15,093 nucleotides of DNA from Chloroflexota bacterium (GTDB lineage Bacteria; Chloroflexota; Ktedonobacteria; Ktedonobacterales; Ktedonobacteraceae): positions 1 through 15,093 of the forward strand of contig VBHI01000062.1 of the NCBI GenBank assembly GCA_005881495.1, written 5' to 3'. This document shows, piece by piece, positions 13,337-15,093 of the stretch. Position 1 is the first letter of the stretch; every line of letters begins with the position of its first letter. Below the pieces are notes generated by a model. That model saw nothing but the letters and a program-made list of their open reading frames with translations, did not search any database and was not told the DNA's origin. Both the position numbers and the translations under genes were made by a program.

Positions 13337-14137
13337 ATGAGAGCACTCGTCAACGGCATCAACATCGCCTATGATGATCATGGCATCGGGCAGCCTCTCC
13401 TCTTCCTGCATGCTTTCCCCCTGAATAGAAGCATGTGGAGTGGAGAGTTGACTACGCTACTGCCGGAGGGACACTTTCGCCTCGTTGCCCTTGACTGGCG
13501 TGGTTTTGGCGAGAGTGATATCACCACGGGCATCTCCACCATGGAGCAGTTTGCCGACGACGTGGCCGGCCTGATGGATGCGCTGGGAATGCCAAACGCC
13601 ATTCTCTGCGGACTGTCAATGGGTGGCTATGCTGCCTTCGCCTTTCTACGCAAATATCCACAACGCGTAAAAGGCATGATCCTGGCTGATACTCGTCCCG
13701 GCTCAGATACCGACGAAGCAAAGGCGAACCGTGAAAATGTGGCGCAACTTGCCGAGACAGGCGGCCCGGGAGCTATCGCCGATCTCCAGTTGCCGAGATT
13801 GATCTCGGATGAAACGCGCCAGAATCATCCTGAGGTAGAGGCACGCATCCGCCGTATGATCGAGGCAGTCACTCCTCAGGGTATTGCCGCGGCCTCCCGT
13901 GGAATGGCGCAACGTGCCGATTCAACCGATCTGCTGGCCAGTATTGCCTGCCCAACGCTGGTGATCGTTGGTGAGAACGATGTCTTAACTCCTCCCGCTG
14001 TCGCGCAAGACTATGCCGCGCAGATAGCCGATGCCCAATATATCGTTATTCCGAATGCCGGTCACCTGTCAAACCTGGAGCAACCAGAGTCTTTTCATCA
14101 AGCTATCAGCGGCTTTCTACAAAGTATATCGTGGTAA
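13337..14137 (+). CDS. Alpha/beta-hydrolase-fold protein
   Basis: The 266-residue protein has a full catalytic set: nucleophile Ser94 in GLSMGG (92-97), acid Asp215 in VGENDVLTPP, base His243 in NAGHLSNLEQP, and an oxyanion-hole segment HAFPLN (25-30). The cap is small to medium (about 120-195) and rich in Arg and Glu. The sequence resembles the esterase/lactonase/3-oxoadipate-enol-lactonase-like group, but the substrate cannot be named. AGGAGG at 13328-13333 is ideal and the start lies 20 bp after the lipA stop, so it is almost surely in the same operon. A role linked to the acyl-CoA or lipoate pathway is possible only by neighbourhood. Confidence 0.9.
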   Translation: MRALVNGINIAYDDHGIGQPLLFLHAFPLNRSMWSGELTTLLPEGHFRLVALDWRGFGESDITTGISTMEQFADDVAGLMDALGMPNAILCGLSMGGYAAFAFLRKYPQRVKGMILADTRPGSDTDEAKANRENVAQLAETGGPGAIADLQLPRLISDETRQNHPEVEARIRRMIEAVTPQGIAAASRGMAQRADSTDLLASIACPTLVIVGENDVLTPPAVAQDYAAQIADAQYIVIPNAGHLSNLEQPESFHQAISGFLQSISW

Positions 14138-14198
14138 ATTGGTACGTCGTCGAGTAGGTCAATCTTTGTAGCATGGAGGAACATAGAGTGGGTGGAGC

Positions 14199-14618
14199 AT
14201 GAGCCAGCAGAAAAATAATTATGAAGGTCGCCATCCGATTGTCCTGGTTGTGGATGACAATCCAGCCATTCGGGATATGGTTTCCTGGGCACTCGAACTT
14301 GATGGGTGTGAGTCGGCAGAAGCGGCTGAAGGGTACGAAGCTTTAGCATGGATGGACAATGCTTCCCGTCAAGGGCGCTATCCCGATGTCATCCTCCTGG
14401 ACCTGACCATGCCGGGTATGGATGGCCACACGTTCCTTTCGAAACTCCATGCACAGTGGGAGGCTAATCATCCCTTGCCCGCAATCGTTATCATTACAGC
14501 GCGAGTAACAGATACTGACCTCTCCACTTTGGGCGTAGAGCATGTCATTGTCAAGCCCTTTCATGTGCGCGCATTGCTTGATTTGGTCCGTAAATTGACG
14601 ACCCGTATAAGAACCTGA
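14199..14618 (+). CDS. Stand-alone response-regulator receiver (CheY-like)
   Basis: The 139-residue protein is a single receiver domain. The phosphorylation set is complete: acidic pair Asp19-Asp20 (VLVVDDNPAIRDM), phospho-acceptor Asp68 in ILLDLTMPGMDG, Thr100 (IIITAR) and Lys119 in VIVKPF. No output domain follows, so it acts by protein contact or in a phosphorelay; no histidine kinase is in the window. The start is forced by an in-frame stop at 14184-14186. Its ribosome site is poor (GGTGG three bases away), but a 9-codon frame at 14173-14202 overlaps it as ATGA and could allow coupled translation. It lies 61 bp after the hydrolase, probably at the end of the operon, and no clear terminator follows. 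Confidence 0.92.
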   Translation: MSQQKNNYEGRHPIVLVVDDNPAIRDMVSWALELDGCESAEAAEGYEALAWMDNASRQGRYPDVILLDLTMPGMDGHTFLSKLHAQWEANHPLPAIVIITARVTDTDLSTLGVEHVIVKPFHVRALLDLVRKLTTRIRT

Positions 14619-14689
14619 ACCGGTAATAGCGCTGTTGTGTAACTAAACTACCCGCCGAGGATCATTCGGATATCCATACATCATCATAT

Positions 14690-15093
14690 TCAAAGCCTGT
14701 CAGCAGCGATGAGAGTGTCTTCAACGCGCTGTTCGATAGGTTCTCCCTTTGATATTTGGCGCCTCTGCCTGAATATTGGGTAGAGAGGCCACCGTATTGC
14801 TAGAAGCGGGATAGCCCAGACCCAGAGTCCGCGCAGATATGCCCACTGAAACCCCGGTAGGCCTGGTATGAAGCTAACATGAGGTCCCCAGGCATAGAAG
14901 CAATACATACTGAGCATACTGAAGGCGAGGAGATAAGCCGCGAAAGGTAGTCTTAAAAAGCCAAACAAGACGATATCATCCTCACCAGTGGCTTCAACCA
15001 GGGCATAAAGCCCAAATAACGTGACGACATACCATGGCCAGAACCAGGGCGTTCCAATACAGCAATAGAGCAGCCAGGCCAGCGCCAGCCAGC
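14690..15093 (-). CDS. C-terminal part of a multi-pass membrane protein (5' end outside window)
   Basis: Reading continues without a stop to the right edge, giving at least 134 residues. The visible part has about four hydrophobic segments: WLALAWLLYCCIG, FWPWYVVTLFGLYALV, FAAYLLAFSMLSMYCFY and LWVWAIPLLAIRWPL. A short cytoplasm-like tail, rich in Arg, Lys and Glu, ends it. The aromatic PWFWPWY segment recalls C-terminal regions of multi-pass GT-C glycosyltransferases (families 39 and 87), but this is weak evidence. A TTG start at 14968 is not the true start, since the frame extends well upstream. It converges with the response-regulator gene, with 71 bp between stops. Confidence 0.75.
   Translation of the reverse strand, partial: WLALAWLLYCCIGTPWFWPWYVVTLFGLYALVEATGEDDIVLFGFLRLPFAAYLLAFSMLSMYCFYAWGPHVSFIPGLPGFQWAYLRGLWVWAIPLLAIRWPLYPIFRQRRQISKGEPIEQRVEDTLIAADRL

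Overview
The window looks like a piece of a Chloroflexota genome, most likely Ktedonobacteria. This is inferred from the mid-50s GC content, the two-subunit 2-oxoacid dehydrogenase E1/E2/lipA operon style, the FHA-PrsW membrane protein and the hairpin-rich intergenic repeats. No 16S gene or other marker in the window confirms it.

Left edge (1-1734), mobile and defence DNA: the leader-distal end of a CRISPR array (1-398, six 37-nt repeats and five spacers, the last repeat decayed, no cas genes in view) is followed by two non-autonomous mobile elements. The first is a 121-bp MITE (495-615) with perfect 22-bp inverted repeats and an 8-bp target duplication. The second (673-1729) is a 1057-bp mini-transposon. 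It has TGTCA/TGACA ends, a 21/24-identical terminal repeat, an array of CATAA-N-TTCGCC-like sites, an inner inverted pair and an exact 5-bp target duplication (CTATT). These are hallmarks of the Tn7/Tn5053/Mu-type (or IS21-like) transposase superfamily. It carries no transposase; its only recognisable cargo is a VOC (glyoxalase/bleomycin-resistance-like) gene. This is the most interesting object in the window.

Middle (1735-8503), single genes of housekeeping or detoxification type: a second VOC protein, an FMN-binding split-barrel (PNPOx-like) protein, a zinc alcohol dehydrogenase of the Thermoanaerobacter/Clostridium secondary-ADH type with an apparent NAD-type cofactor loop, a convergent terminator and a third VOC protein on the minus strand. 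A repeat-rich intergenic region follows, then a membrane protein with an internal duplication, a small dimeric alpha/beta-barrel protein behind a good promoter, and a 609-residue FHA-domain/PrsW-type membrane protease fusion.

Right (8504-15093): a second patch of hairpin repeats contains a strong extended -10 promoter. It drives a probable operon of E1alpha, E1beta, E2 and lipoyl synthase, and then an alpha/beta hydrolase and a stand-alone response-regulator receiver. The logic is coherent: E1/E2 form a pyruvate- or branched-chain-type 2-oxoacid dehydrogenase, and LipA makes the lipoyl cofactor that E2 carries on Lys43. The E3 (dihydrolipoamide dehydrogenase) is not in the window. The window ends inside a minus-strand multi-pass membrane protein.
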